64,000 bases of DNA from the NCBI GenBank assembly GCA_016648135.1, contig JADDOH010023662.1, positions 1 through 64,000 on the forward strand, in the 5' to 3' direction. The stretch's first letter is position 1. Every line of letters begins with the position of its first letter. The DNA comes from Agrypnia vestita (Eukaryota > Arthropoda > Insecta > Trichoptera > Phryganeidae). The notes beneath the pieces are model-generated. The model was not told the DNA's origin, searched no databases, and saw nothing but the letters and a program-made list of their open reading frames with translations. A program made the position numbers and the translations under genes. This document shows positions 10,646 to 22,648 of the stretch, piece after piece.

Positions 10646-11095
10646 CGCTTAACAGAAGTTGCCAGGATGTAAATTTATTACACAATACATAATGTACAGA
10701 ATGTCCGGTGACCGGTGTCGGAGCCTTTAATAGAAATTTGGTCGGGCAACACTAAAGAAACAAACCAGTAATAGCGGCCGCTCTATCTGTCAACCTGTCA
10801 AACGGTAATATCGGTCCATTATTTGCTTTTTCAGCTTCGCAAAACTTTAATACTTCATTGGTACCATCCTGGATTGTTTTGGATGTTTTGGACATAATAA
10901 TTCAGTGTATCAATATACATAATAATTTATAATATAATTTATTACCAATGTAATCAAGATGTCACAGCTCCCGAGCAAATACGAAATTTAACTGAATGAC
11001 AGGGCAAGGGGTTACTGCCGGATACAGGCGAGGCGAGTTTTAGTTTCTAAGTCGCCGCACGCCAATTTACGTTGGGCAAGCAATACTTTAGTAAC
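10645..11095. repeat. Dispersed repeat, copy 1 (unclassified)
   Basis: About 450 bp shared with 51709-52093. Landmarks are TAACAGAAGTTGCCAGG, CCGGTGACCGGTGTC, GGCGGCCGCTCTATCTGTCA, TCGCAAAACTTTAATACTTC and AAGTCGCCGCACGCCAA. It is more GC-rich than its surroundings. There is no inverted repeat and no recognised protein. It could be an LTR or the 5' region of a retroelement. Confidence 0.6.
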
Positions 11096-11099
11096 GGAA

Positions 11100-11356
11100 A
11101 AGGCGCAATCTTTGCATTAACATAATAAATATAAATATTTTCAAGATGATTTCTTGAAATATGCAAAAATACATGTTTTCTTGAAATAAAATTATGCCTT
11201 TTACTATTTTTTTGCAAATTTAGCAATCACATTGAGATTTAAAAAAAAAGCATTGGTACCTCAAATTTCGAATTAACCGGGTCTACGTAATTCGAAATGC
11301 TTTTTTGGGTTCCTTGATCCTTTGGCTCCTTCAAATTAATGAGGTTCTATACATTG
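11100..11356 (+). mobile_element. pogo-like MITE, partial (right half)
   Basis: It starts in the family's internal ATCTTTGCATTAACATAATA, includes GATTTCTTGAAATATGCAAA, and ends ATTAATGAGGTTCTATA, a decayed terminus. A second short piece of the same family follows at 11357-11410. Confidence 0.5.
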
Positions 11357-11999
11357 CATTTTCTAGGTGATTTCTTGAAATATACAAAAGTATGTACGTT
11401 TAATATTAATCAAAATGGTTTTTTTTGTTTTATTCTTAATTGACATTTTACGTCTGAGCTAGTCGCAATTTCTTAAGAATCAATCAACAGATCAATTAAT
11501 CAAAAGATTAAATCTTTATTGGTGCCATAAGCTTTCAAAAATGTATTCAGATTGAGTACAATACTGAGCAATATCAAAACCAACTATGCTGCCAAATTCT
11601 TTACATTATTTTTAAAATTCATTCACTTATTTCAAACTTTTCTTCACTTATTTCACACTAATTGTAACAAAAATCCGCAGCCATATCAGGATGCTTGAAG
11701 AATATCAGAATGCTTGAAAAACAAACACATGAATATCCACAGCAATGTACGGATTTATTAAATCTGTATCCGCCCAATCATGACTTACAATATCGAGTCC
11801 AGAACTGACATTGTCGGAACCATAAACTTCCTTTGAACCAGCGAGATGGAAATACAGTGAAACTCTCTTAACACATTTTTCAAGGGACCAGCAAATAAAA
11901 ACTTATTAGGCCTGAAAACATATTAACAGTGATTTCAATATTTTCATATATTATTTTGTGTTTTAATTGAATTTTCGTTTATATAATATGACCATTTAT

Positions 12000-12580
12000 C
12001 CTTCCAGCGAGCGTGCGGTCATAAAATTTACGACAATTGCAACTTATTGCTTCCCTCACTTTTACCACTAAGACGCAAGCATCAAGCTCCGGGCTATTCG
12101 AGGGTCAGTGTCTCTCTAAACTACAGAGAAACCGGGTGTGCTTAGAAGTTTTTGTTATTCATTGACATTTGGAAATTTCCATTGAAGGTAAATTTTACAA
12201 CACGCGCCTTAAAGTGTAAGTATATTAAATAAACTACTTTTTTCATTTATATCGTTTCTTTTATAGCGAAATGTACTTTTTTATTTATTTAAGACGTGTT
12301 TAAGAAGACACAAACCAGAAAATATTGATTCTGTTTAATAGGTCGTTCAAATATTTTGTTTTGAAATATAAACATATTTAGTGTGCTGTTTCGTTTTTCG
12401 TTTAATTATTTCAAATACATATATATTTTTTAAAGTACTGTCATTTATCATTTTTTATAACCTTACAGCAATTCCCTATCATTTATATAAAGAAATCAAC
12501 ATTTACACGGAGAAAACTTGATGTAAAATTTACGGCACGCGCTCGCTGAAGGGAAATTAATCAGCGTGCCCACTGGAAGG
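12000..12580. mobile_element. TTAA-type MITE, piggyBac-like
   Basis: The left end is CCTTCCAGCGAGCGTGC and the right end CACTGGAAGG before TTAA (12581-12584); the left flank is TTAT. GAGCGTGC and its inverse GCACGCGCTCGC mark both arms, next to TAAAATTTACG on each side. CCTTCCAG ends with a TTAA target occur in piggyBac-like elements. No coding capacity is seen. Confidence 0.5.
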
Positions 12581-12916
12581 TTAAGGACATTTTATTTTAA
12601 AAAATTAAGTAGGTAAATATACAGATTTGTAAAATATTACCTACGTGAATAGTACCTGAGGGTCAGAAACAATAAAAACCACCAGACTTAATAAAATAAA
12701 TATGTATCTTCATATCACTCCTTTCATATTATATATGTATTAATAAGTACCTAATTATAATAAAATACATATTCATTGAGTAAAACCTTTTATTCTAAAA
12801 CTTATTTCACTTCAAAAACTCTTAAAGTATATATATTTTCTTGATAAATACATTGAACATATTCTGTACCTTGTTAAATTAATAATTAGATTTAATTATA
12901 GTATTTATATGTGAAA

Positions 12917-15900
12917 TTACAACATTTGAATTAAGATAATAGAATACGAAGCTGTGATGCCGACCATGGAATATATTAAAGACAGATCTGCGGGGAACAG
13001 TCCTGCAACTGTCATTCTTAAGTCATTTCTCTCTACAAGATGATAAAACTTGGATAGTTCTGCTTTCATTACGTCATCTGTAAAATAAATTTATTGAAGT
13101 TATACTTCTGTGGTGCTATTAGGGTAAAAAAATTATTGTAACGGAAGGTAAATTTTTGTTGCTACGCAGCATGTAGCGGAAACGTAAGACCATGAAGTTA
13201 GTTGTCAAAGCGATGTTTTAATATGCGACCAAAACCGTACGCAACCATGCACACCAGAATTTAGTCGTCAAAGAGAATAAAATGTGTATATTTCATGGTT
13301 TTGCATAGCTGTCAATTTATTCACTTGAAATTAGTGTTCCAATTATATAAATTATGTATTGTCGACTATCTTGAATCGAGTACCAATCATAAAGATTCTC
13401 AATTCAAAAAGCTGACGAATGTTTGGTTGTTGAATTGAAAAGTATAACTATTACTAAGGGCCGGTTGTTTCAAGTTGGATTAAAGTAAGCCTTCTTTTAA
13501 AGCATAGATTTTTACGTTCTCCACCAATCAGATGATCCGTTTTCGTAAAAATCTATGCTTTAATTGACCGCTTACTTTGATCGAACTTGAAGCAACCGGG
13601 CCTAAGTGAATTACGATTTTAGATGTGTAATCAAAATACCAAAAACGGGCTCCTCGTACAGATTTCTGTATTTCATGTTATTGTCGATGTTTGACTGCGT
13701 TCAGCTGCATTTAACATAATGTCGTCAGTTTGGAAATGAGCGCTGGTAAAACCTTGTAAGTAACTACTATGTGATTGGCAGCTTTTTAATAATAGAGACG
13801 ACTTCAATTGCGAAAATTTGGGTCACTATGGTCATGGTAATGTATATTTTTACACTTCTATAATTTTTGCTATAATATTGTTTTAATATCTGTTTTTTAT
13901 GTGTGCTAAAGAAGTATAACTTCTATGTGTACATAAGTACACTATATACACTTTTTTTATTAATAAAAAAAGAGTTATATAATAGTTTATGATTAAAGAT
14001 ACTTAACAAAATTAAAATGTAAAATTATAAAATATGTACGTCATTTCAAATACAAATTATGTGTTCCCACAATTCTCACTATGGTCAAAATAAGTAATAA
14101 GTCCACAGATTTATTATGTTTTTTTAATGCAGTAAATAAATAAAAAAATTTGCATTCAAAAATATAATTACTACAAAGCAGCATGGCTTCTTCGGTGGCA
14201 GATCTACAACAACGAATCTGTATCTATACATTAACTACATACTCAATGCTCTGAACCAGGGGGTGGATGTACATGCTATCTACACAGATTTCAGTAAGGC
14301 TTTCGACATGGTAGACCACGGAATCCTGATTGACAAGCTCGGTCTGTATGGTGTGAGAGGCACAGCATTAGAGTGGTTCCATTCGTATCTAACTGGCAGA
14401 TTCCTACAAGTCAGAGTTAATGGATTTATCTCTGAAGAGTATGAAGTATGCTCTGGTGTTCCTCAAGGGTCACATCTTGGTCCGATTCTCTTTAATATTT
14501 TCATCAATGACATCGCAGACAATTTACTATCCGATTACGATTACATTATGCAGATGACATGAAAATTTTCAGAAGAATCATGAATGACCAAGACTTAGAA
14601 ATTCTTCAGCATGATCTCAATGAACTCCACAGGTGGTGTACTAAAAACAAACTAATGTTAAACATCGGTAAATGCTCAGTAATGTCATTCTCTAGATCAC
14701 AAAATCAATATCAGGCTAATTATCTCATTGATGGACATCATCTCCCGATAGTCACCTCGGCAAAGGACCTTGGCGTAATTGTGGACCATAAACTGAATTT
14801 CTCAAGCCACGTGGAGAAAGTTGCGTCACAAGCTTTCAAGACTCTTGGTTACATCATTAGAGCTGGGAAGGACTTCAGCAATGTCTACACGCTGGTACGA
14901 CTATTCGACAGTCTTGTGAGACCGATTTTAGAATACTGTTCTGTCATTTGGTCGCCGTATACCAATAAACTAATCAATCAGCTCGAAAGAATACAACGCA
15001 AACTATGTAAATGCATCGCCTATCGTACACGATCACCAGGAGATATTGAGACCGTATATAACAGATTTAGAATCAGCAAACTAATCACTCGAAGACAATT
15101 GTCTGATCTGACCTTCTTCTACAAATCTGTCAACGGACAGATAGACTCGCCCGAGATCCTGGAACAATTTGGCATTATCACTGCTAGGCCGGATCTAAGA
15201 GTGCGTAGATTGTTAGAAACCACTAAATCCACAAAAAGTTACGTGTACAATGGCCCAAGAAATAGGATTGCCAATCTGGTGAATAGCCACTGTGTTGATA
15301 TCAACTTCTTCGATGAATCATACGTCTCATTCTCATCAGTGGCAAAAAGATTGTTATCACAGTATTAAAATTACCCTCAACCCTATATGATTATACCATG
15401 TTGTTACTATGCTAGTATTGTTTTTTATATATGTGCAATTTTCCTAATCCATTCATTTAAGTCTATTATTTTTGTAAAATCAATGTATATAGCCGATTGG
15501 CGTATGAATAAATAAATAAAATAAAATAAAATAAAATAAAATATCTAGTTAGTAAAGTATCTAAGAGTTGACATATAATATGGCAAAAATATATAAGCTT
15601 ACTAGATGTCAGCCTCAGTGAGAAAACATCAATACATATAAAATATCATTTTGATAACAAAATTTCCATTAAAATTACAACACATCTTAGAGAAATGGAA
15701 ATAAAATGCATAGTTTGTTCTATAAACTCATAAGCAAGTAAAATATAATATATGTATAATATATGTAAAATATAATATATGGATAATTTCTACCACCAAC
15801 AACAAAATTGATTAAATTATTTTTATAGTGTCAAATAATTGAGCCCTTGCCCGGAAAAACGTTGTATCCAACACAAATGTCAATTTTGAGTTATTGATGG

Positions 15901-18900
15901 AGTTATGTTAGGTATGTTATAATGCATCGTTTAAGGTAAATAATATGTCAAGAAAAAAATATTTAGGCTTCTGGCTGCATTTTAAAGTTATTGGTTTGTG
16001 GAATAACGTTGTATAGTGTTTCTCAAAATGGCGTCGCCGAGCGTCAATATCGTGGAGCGTGGTTTAATTCACATGAATGAAGGGAGAAAACGAACATCTA
16101 ATGTTTTAAATTGGAAAGATATCAAAGCCAATAAGTTGAAGGATGCAGGAAAGGAGTTTTTATCCAGAAAACATATTATCAAACCTGCAATTGACCCGCC
16201 AGAACATGTTTGTGGAATAACGTTGTATACGATTTGGCAGTTCTGATTGATATTGTGTTTTCATATGTGACAATATTATTTTGTCGAACGTTAACCGATT
16301 TTACTCAATTGATTTATCCATTTGAAATGAAATGCTTTTTGATAATAATGCTGGCTTTATAGTGCTCTTTATATCGCAACTTAATATAACACCGATACAA
16401 AAAATTGATTTAATTCCTCATTCTTTTTCGCAGGGTCGAGTTTGTGCCAAAAATGTTTAAATCCGGGATGTTTTCTCCATTTTAATATCAAGATAAATAT
16501 TTAATCAGTATTCAGGTTACTGAATTACAATGAAAAAAGTAATCATCTCGTCTTGTGTATTAAAAAATTGAATGTCCGACGCCATATTCAGCAAACAGAC
16601 GGAGATATGTAATAGTATGTACGAGAGACTTATCGTTCCGTAAAAGCTCTTTACCTACTAATGATCTCATCACAAACCTTCCACAAAGAATTAGAATCAT
16701 GGACCTCCTATAGCTTTCTACCAACTATTTGTGGAAGGAGGGCAAGATTGGCTACCGTTTGGAAAAAAATCATGCAGTTAGGGAGCCTGGAACTAACTTC
16801 AATGTATTCCAATCTACTGCCAATAAGACTGTTAAGCTCAAGGACCTCGATGACATTTGTGAATTCATGTTAGATGAGCACATGCTGCTTTTAAAAGGCA
16901 TTATCGAGTAAAGCAGAATAAAAAAATCCATTTTGCGGAATAACGTTGTTTGTGAAAATTTCATATACAACGTTTTTCCACTGATTCAGCATGTTTTTTT
17001 ACAATATATTCAAATTTAATTGACTTTTCCCCCTATTTTATATTGAGATTAGTTAAGAATTATATGTTTGTTATATTTAAAATATAAAATGTAATAAATT
17101 GTAACTGGTTTCGTTTTTTCAATTTTTCTCGGAATGAGAGTATTGTTGGATACAACGTTATTCCGGGCAAGGGCTCAATTATCATCCATACTTGATGAAT
17201 TAAAAATGATGGTGATAAAAATGATCCAAAAATTATCACATTAATAATGGTTATGTATGGATGAAAAATCAAGTAGTAAGTACAAGTATTGTTGTGTGTA
17301 AAGCGTAATCAATATTTGTCGTCAATATCAACAATCGCGTAATCAACAACGTGAAAAAGTTGAGGTAAAGTAAGAATATAAGGTAACCTTCAATATGGAC
17401 CATACAGATTTTTCCTAACATTCCCTTGATTCTGGACGCTTCTGTAGCAAGGAGATCTACTGCCATACAGCTGGCCCCAATGTACACAACATAGTGCAAA
17501 AACCAACACACTACTGAAAATGTCCCCCAGAGCCCCTGAAATAATAAAATACATAGTTATAAAAGAACTGGATCCAGATATATAAAGTAGGTAGATATTA
17601 TGATATAAAACAGATAGTCGTAATAATAATAATAACAAATAGACACAGGATATGTTTGTGATAAATAGATATACATAATGAGATTAAAATGAGGATGGAT
17701 TGTTTTTGGGGCGCAATTTACTAATATAGCATCCTCAATCCTGTAAATGCCGTGAGCGCATTTACGCATCAAACCATGCGCATGATTACACACACGTTTC
17801 GACCTTGCAGAGACAGGATTAAACACGAATCTCTATGTAGTGTATTTGAAGTCAATCTGCAGTTTTTCAATGATAATTTCGAGCATTTTTTAGATGATTA
17901 AACCTAATATGTACATAGTGTTGTACTGAAAATTGTTACTAAGGCCCGGTTGTTTCAAGTTCAATCAATGTAAGCGGTCGATTAAAGCATAGATTTTTAA
18001 GAAAATGGATCGTCTGATTGGTGGAGAACGTAAAAATCTATGCTTTAAAAGAATGCTTTCTTTAATCCAACTTGAAACAACCGGCCCTAAGTGTGGTAAT
18101 AAATTTTTGGCATTTAAAAGGTTGATGGCATTAAATCAATATTCCAATTATTTTTTGGAATTTTCAAATTTATAATATACCTATTATAATTTATATACAG
18201 GGTTATTTGGTAAACATTAATAACCTTGCAGGACTATATTCCTGCCTTGATTATGAGTCGAAAGTGTTCAAGCTATCATGGCCTAATATCAATAGTTATG
18301 GAGATATGCGACATCAAAGTTTGCATTTTTTTCAATATTTCTGACTTATTTTTTGTAAAAGGTTGGACCTATCACAAGAGTAACTTACATTGATTACGAA
18401 AAATTCATTCGTTTCAATACAAGTTAAATAAAATGATAAAAACCCTGAAAATTTTCCAATTGGAATTGGAAGGTTTTTATTATTTTATTTGACTTGTTTT
18501 AATGGGAATGAATTTTTCATATTCGATATAAGTTACTGTAATGATAGTCCAGCGTTTTACAAAAAATAAGTCAGAAATATTGAAAACAAAAATGCAAACT
18601 TTGATGTCGCATATCTCCATAACTATTGATCTTAGGTAATGATAGCTTGAACATTTTCGACTCATAATCAAGGCAGGAATCCACCTGTAAAGTTTTTGCT
18701 ACTAGCTATGAGACCCTGTACGTATATATCGTGTATATACAGGTTGATATGAGCGTGGGCAAGGAGCAGGTTAACAAAATGCTATTATGTTATTAAGTTA
18801 TTAATGTTTTCCAAATAACCCTGCATAATATAAATTCAAGTTCTGCACATTCCTTACTTTATTTCAACTTGCATTACAGCTTACCACCAAACGAACATAG

Positions 18901-19993
18901 AAGTGAAACAAACATTTTCTTTTACATTTTGTATTGACAGAAGATTAAACTAACATTGTAATAATAATGTCAACTGGGATGTGAAATTATAATACATTAA
19001 AATAAACAATGTTTAAACAAATCAATAATATATACAATGACAACAATTACTTACAAACGTAGAGATATTAGAGGTTGCAAACCAACTAATGATAATCATG
19101 AAGGTGAAGAGTGACAATGCGTAAACGGACATGAACTGTTAAGAAAAAATACATTTTAGTACATATAATTATTTTCAATTGATGAGCGCACTAAGGATAA
19201 TATTAAAAGTATAAATTACCGGCAAACTGATACGCTTTCTTACAATGAATATATTCTCCACTATTTTGTTGTATGCCTTTTTCAGAATTAAAATATCAGT
19301 TGTATACGACGACAGCTGCACATCATACAAGGATGTCATATACAAATATGTACTTCTTAAATCAAGATTTATGTTTGGGGACATTCCCTGTAGATCTGCG
19401 CATATCTTGTACAGACGGGTATAAATTACTCCAAGTCGACAATAACACAAATAGAATTCAACACAAAATTGCAAACAGAATATGTCAATCATGCACATTT
19501 TGAACATAAGATTCAGTTGATTTATGAGACCTTTTTTCCATCGTAAACTGTCTGAAATATTATGTAAAATTGCTCCAAATGTATAAACTGCATAAACAAT
19601 CGCAATTTTGGGCCGTGTATGAGAATACTGGTCAATGTTTAATCGAAAAAGCTCGTCAGCTGTTAATAAATTTTGATGAAATTTGATTTTAGATTTACTG
19701 TGAATGAGCGAGTCTAGAGCAAGACTTAAAACTCCCGATAATGTTTCCAAACTTGACATGAGCGTGTATGTGAAAAATTTAACATTTAATTTTTTAGCAA
19801 CATCAAAAGTTATATTTGATATAAAAATATCTATTCCAGTTGATATGGAGAAAATAATTAAAAATACTGTATATAAACGCCACGGTCTTTTGAGACAAAC
19901 ATAACTTCCGTGGTATTCAATTGTCGAGAATCCCAAAATCCAGTAAAATAATTTCATAAAGGAAAGAGTTGTGTTTACTAAGAAGGTCTTCAT
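12917..19993 (-). CDS. Gustatory receptor Gr-B, four exons, 387 aa
   Basis: Exons on the minus strand: 19993-19220 (258 codons), 19135-19055 (27 codons), 17535-17388 (148 bp) and 13077-12917 (161 bp, stop TAA). All borders are GT-AG, phases are compatible, and the total of 1164 bp equals that of Gr-C. The protein starts MKTFLVNTTLSFMKLFYW and ends GITASYSIILIQML. The last part stands where insect Grs carry the Tyr...Gln-Phe signature of membrane segment 7. It should be a taste-neuron membrane channel receptor; the ligand is unknown. Intron 1 is 84 bp. Introns 2 and 3 are swollen by MITEs, a foldback element, a jockey-like LINE and a 1.3-kb TIR element. Coding exons show no breaks. A longer N-terminus in the same frame is open, but the shared Kozak-like CACCATG is preferred. 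Confidence 0.8.
13458..13602. mobile_element. 145-bp palindromic MITE, PIF/Harbinger type (copy 1)
   Basis: Ends GGGCCGGTTGTTTCAAGTT and AACTTGAAGCAACCGGGCC lie between TAA repeats (13455-13457 and 13603-13605). The arms contain the inverted AAAGCATAGATTTTTACG. It sits in Gr-B intron 3. Confidence 0.8.
14149..15540 (+). mobile_element. jockey-like LINE, 5'-truncated copy 1
   Basis: Begins abruptly at TTTGCATTCAAAAATATAA within the RT domain and ends with the tail TGAATAAATAAATAAA followed by AAAAT repeats. The copy at 60851-62845 is almost identical and longer. It sits in Gr-B intron 3, opposite to the gene. Confidence 0.85.
14263..15368 (+). pseudogene. jockey-like reverse transcriptase, frameshifted
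   Basis: Frame 1 (14263-14562) carries the RT motifs YTDFSKAFDMVDH and GVPQGSHLGPILFN. Frame 2 (14559-15368) continues with DMKIFRR and the thumb and C-terminal region (CSVIWSPYTNK). The break falls at the catalytic box: where copy 2 reads DYLLYADD, this copy has lost a base and reads DYDYIMQMT. The product would be non-functional. The N-terminal endonuclease is absent. Confidence 0.85.
15560..15720 (+). mobile_element. LINE fragment related to 3600-3740
   Basis: Shares GTTGACATAATATGGCAAAA-like sequence, then GATGTCA...AAAATATCAATAC, CATTAAAGTTACGACACATC and AGAGAAATGGAAA in the same order. No reading frame survives. Confidence 0.5.
16028..16246 (+). pseudogene. N-terminal coding remnant in the 15.8-17.2 kb element
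   Basis: MASPSVNIVERG begins after AAAATGG. Basic segments NWKDIKANKLKDAGKEFLSR are followed by PPEHVCG. From memory, an R-N-x-x-x-W-K-x-N-x-x-K...G-x-x-Y/F pattern followed by Cys pairs is seen in uncharacterised transposon-linked arthropod proteins; I cannot confirm this. The frame ends at 16246 just after running through one of the iterated motifs. Confidence 0.4.
16729..16911 (+). pseudogene. C-terminal coding remnant in the same element
   Basis: The reading WKEGKIGYRLEKNH, then VFQSTANKTVKLKDLDD, then EHMLLLKGIIE and stop has protein-like composition and ends about 25 bp before the fifth iterated motif. It may be the last exon of the element's lost gene. Its family is not recognised. 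Confidence 0.35.
17943..18087. mobile_element. 145-bp palindromic MITE, PIF/Harbinger type (copy 2)
   Basis: Same length as copy 1, in the opposite sense: GGCCCGGTTGTTTCAAGTT ... AACTTGAAACAACCGGCCC between TAA repeats (17940-17942 and 18088-18090). It sits in Gr-B intron 2. Confidence 0.8.
18198..18823. mobile_element. CAGGG foldback element (copy 1), Gr-B intron 2
   Basis: Begins CAGGGTTATTTGG after TA and ends CCAAATAACCCTG. Two arms of more than 200 bp are near-perfect inverses, with GCAGGAAT, GACTCATAATCAAGGCAGG and AATATTTCTGACTTATTTT in each arm. The centre is CCAATTGGAATTGG. About 110 bp near the right end (18685-18795) are extra. TA target and CAGGG ends suggest Tc1-mariner relatives. 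Confidence 0.75.
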
Positions 19994-21799
19994 GGTGAGT
20001 ATTTTATATTTTAGTATTAGTTCAAAATTTCTGCGGCTGCAATGCTGAGCTCGCAGAGAAGCAATGAAATGCTTTGGTAAGCACTCATAAAAATTAATAT
20101 TTCCATACAAAATTTTGTTTGTACATCTGTATATTTTATTAATGTTCATTACTCACCTTTATCGGGGGTATAAGATCTTTTATTCTATTTGAATTCATTC
20201 CACAACAAACCATCAACAAAAGAAAACCTCGATATAATGGTTTTAAATATTAATGTCTCTTAATAATATCTATTAACGGAAACTAACTTATCAGCAGGAG
20301 GGTAAGCAGAGAGAATAGAACGACACATTCTTCTCATCAGGATTGTGTTTTCTGGGGTATTATGCCGTGTTTATGGCCGACACTTCGGATCCCATTGTAC
20401 GTAGGGTCCATCATCAGGGCTGATGTGTTGTTGTGAGTGTTGGTATTGTGGTTAAGTATTGGCTTGCAATACCATGTCGAAAGCAGGTTGAGAACTTTGT
20501 CAGTGTTGTATTAAGTATTGGCTCGCAATACCATGTCGAAAGCTTGGTGTTTCTGTGTTTATGTGTTACGTGGCAATACCGTGTCAGAGTCATGTGTTGT
20601 CTTGTGTTGTGTGTATGTTTCATCTGCTGTCTGATCACTATCTCTGTGGAATTGGCGACGAGATTGACTTTGAAGCGCTGGATACCAAGATGTTTTTAAT
20701 TTGAGACCATCATCTCTATTAAAATCTATTGGGTGCTTGATAATACGCGTATGATGACTCTTTTTTTTCAAGGATTTTCGGTATGAATGAAAAATGATGG
20801 GCGGTATCCATAAAAAACCTAAGAACATTCTTGACACATTCTTCTGTTCCAGCATTTGATGATCCCTACATATACTGTTGAATAGAAAAGAAAAAAATCG
20901 TTTTACAATCTTAAATCAACTAATTTACTCCGTATTTTCGGTCAGTGTTAAAAAAAAAATTAATTTTCGTTTCAAACAATGCATGCATGCAATATTAACA
21001 ATCCCGTTCTGGAACGGGGCACAACACAACCCCAAAAATATTATTTTTATAACTATTTAATTAATGATATTTAGCTGGTGTTATTTGTAATAATAATATT
21101 TAGCTGGTGTTACTCGCTATTAATGTATGTTAAAGTAAATTTTTAAATTTTTAAATTCAGTGGAAAATTTTTAAGATTGTTTTTCTGTTAATTTTTCCCT
21201 AAAAAAATAAATAAATAAACACACAAATACACACACTCACACAAACTCATTATTGGACATGTTTTTTCTTATTTTTTTATCGATTGTATATATGTGTTTT
21301 CTTGTAATTGGCCCAAAACTCTGTACATCAATTATTGTATTTTTCAAGATTGATTAATTATATGGCTGTAAGAAAACCAATAAATGAAAATAAAATAAAA
21401 ATAAAATAATCCAAAGAACACAACACCCAAAGAAAATAAAATGATAATGTGACAAGACACTTTCTACCCCGCTCCGGTTCCTGATCCAGTTTTAGATCTT
21501 CATGTACCCGAAGGTTAAAGGAAAATTGAACTTTTTTAATATTATCTAAAAATATGTACAGAGTTAATCGGATAGTTTAAGATATTTTAGCGAGCAACTT
21601 GTTGGTGTGGTGGTCATGGCAATCTCCTAGTGATCTAGCAGTCGGTGGTCGACATCAGCAAGTTAGTCCATTTTCATAGCACAAACGTTGAACTAGTTTC
21701 AAATAAGTGAGAATATTGATGCGACATGTATTCCGTGCTAGCTTCTCTATTTTAAAAAATAAATAAAATGATTTTTTGCAGATTTGACCTTCGATATGT

Positions 21800-21965
21800 C
21801 TTTATGTGCACACTCGTAGATTGTTAAAGCAACTACAGGGCCGCCTTCTAATACCCGGTCTTCCCAATTGTGCCACACATTTCTTAGCCGTCCTGTTCCT
21901 GTTGCCATTAATACTCATTTCATATATATTTTATCAAAATTTCCTCATTTTAATATTCCATGGAT
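21800..21965 (-). mobile_element. RTE-like LINE fragment
   Basis: CACTCGTAGATTGTTAAAGC, then CCGTCCTGTTCCTGTTGCCA, then CTCATTTCATATATATTTTA parallels 10160-10270 and the more complete copy at 58740-58810. Confidence 0.45.
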
Positions 21966-22039
21966 CCAAAGCAGTGACCCTTTCTTAATTTTTTCCATCG
22001 ACTGTGCCACATGCAGATATACATTCCTAATTCGTTTGT

Positions 22040-22089
22040 ACTTCACTCTGTCAAATCATCTATTTATAGATGATATGACAGAGTGAAGT
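22040..22089. repeat. 50-bp near-perfect palindrome
   Basis: Arms ACTTCACTCTGTCA-A-ATCATCTA and TAGATGAT-A-TGACAGAGTGAAGT enclose TTTA, a 23-bp stem with one mismatch. A partial third arm (ATCATCTATTTATAGA) follows at once. Confidence 0.7.
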
Positions 22090-22648
22090 ATCATCTATTT
22101 ATAGAAGATTTATATTATGATTGCGCCGTTCGAGTAATGTGTTGTTTTCCATTGCCAGCATCAAAAATTAATCAAATCGTGTGTCTTTTTAAAAATATAT
22201 TTAGATATTATTTAATGTGCAGAAATATTATTTGTACATTATTGAACATTGAGATACATGTACTCGTATCTCTATTTTAATTTTCTTACGTCAATTTTTT
22301 TTTCTGCAGGTAGGTACTTATGTAGTATAGCGTTTATACAGATAATAGTGTGAAGAATGAAATCAGAAAGTAGTGTAAGTAGATCTGTTTGTGCATTGAA
22401 TTAAGAAGAAAAATCTACTAAGATTATTTGGATTCTTGAATAAAGCGACTCGTATGTCAAAAATATATGGTGAAACTTTCGAAACTTTTAGTGTAATACA
22501 TAATCTCTTGAGATTAAATTCTAGGTCATTTTGAAATCAAGATACTCAACTATATTGAGGATAATTATTCTCTAAATGATCCGTCGTACCGCCCACCATC
22601 AACAATTATTTCACCCTCTTGCAGTGACGTGATGATAAATTATTTATA

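Larger units (their letters stand above)
15841..17176 (+). mobile_element. TIR element with six iterated internal motifs, family unassigned
   Basis: 33-bp terminal inverted repeats starting GAGCCCTTGCCCGGA differ at one base. The flanks are AATT (15837-15840 and 17177-17180). The motif GGAATAACGTTGTAT or close variants occurs at 15853, 16000, 16214, 16937, 16965 (minus) and 17150 (minus). Two coding-like segments lie inside, at 16028-16246 and about 16729-16911. It sits in Gr-B intron 3. No known transposase is complete. Confidence 0.75.
20150..22640. other. Gr-B / Gr-C divergent intergenic region
   Basis: No gene seen. It contains the Gr-B upstream region shared with Gr-A; an RTE scrap (20290-20340); a sequence at 20355-20430 shared with 44740-44800 (ATTATGCC, then TTCGGATCCCATTG, then GGGTCCATCAT); a short tandem duplication of AAGTATTGGCTTGCAATACC at about 20453 and 20512; a LINE-like 3' tail ending AATAAATGAAAATAAAATAA (about 21060-21407); an RTE scrap (21800-21960); and a palindrome at 22040. 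Confidence 0.5.
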
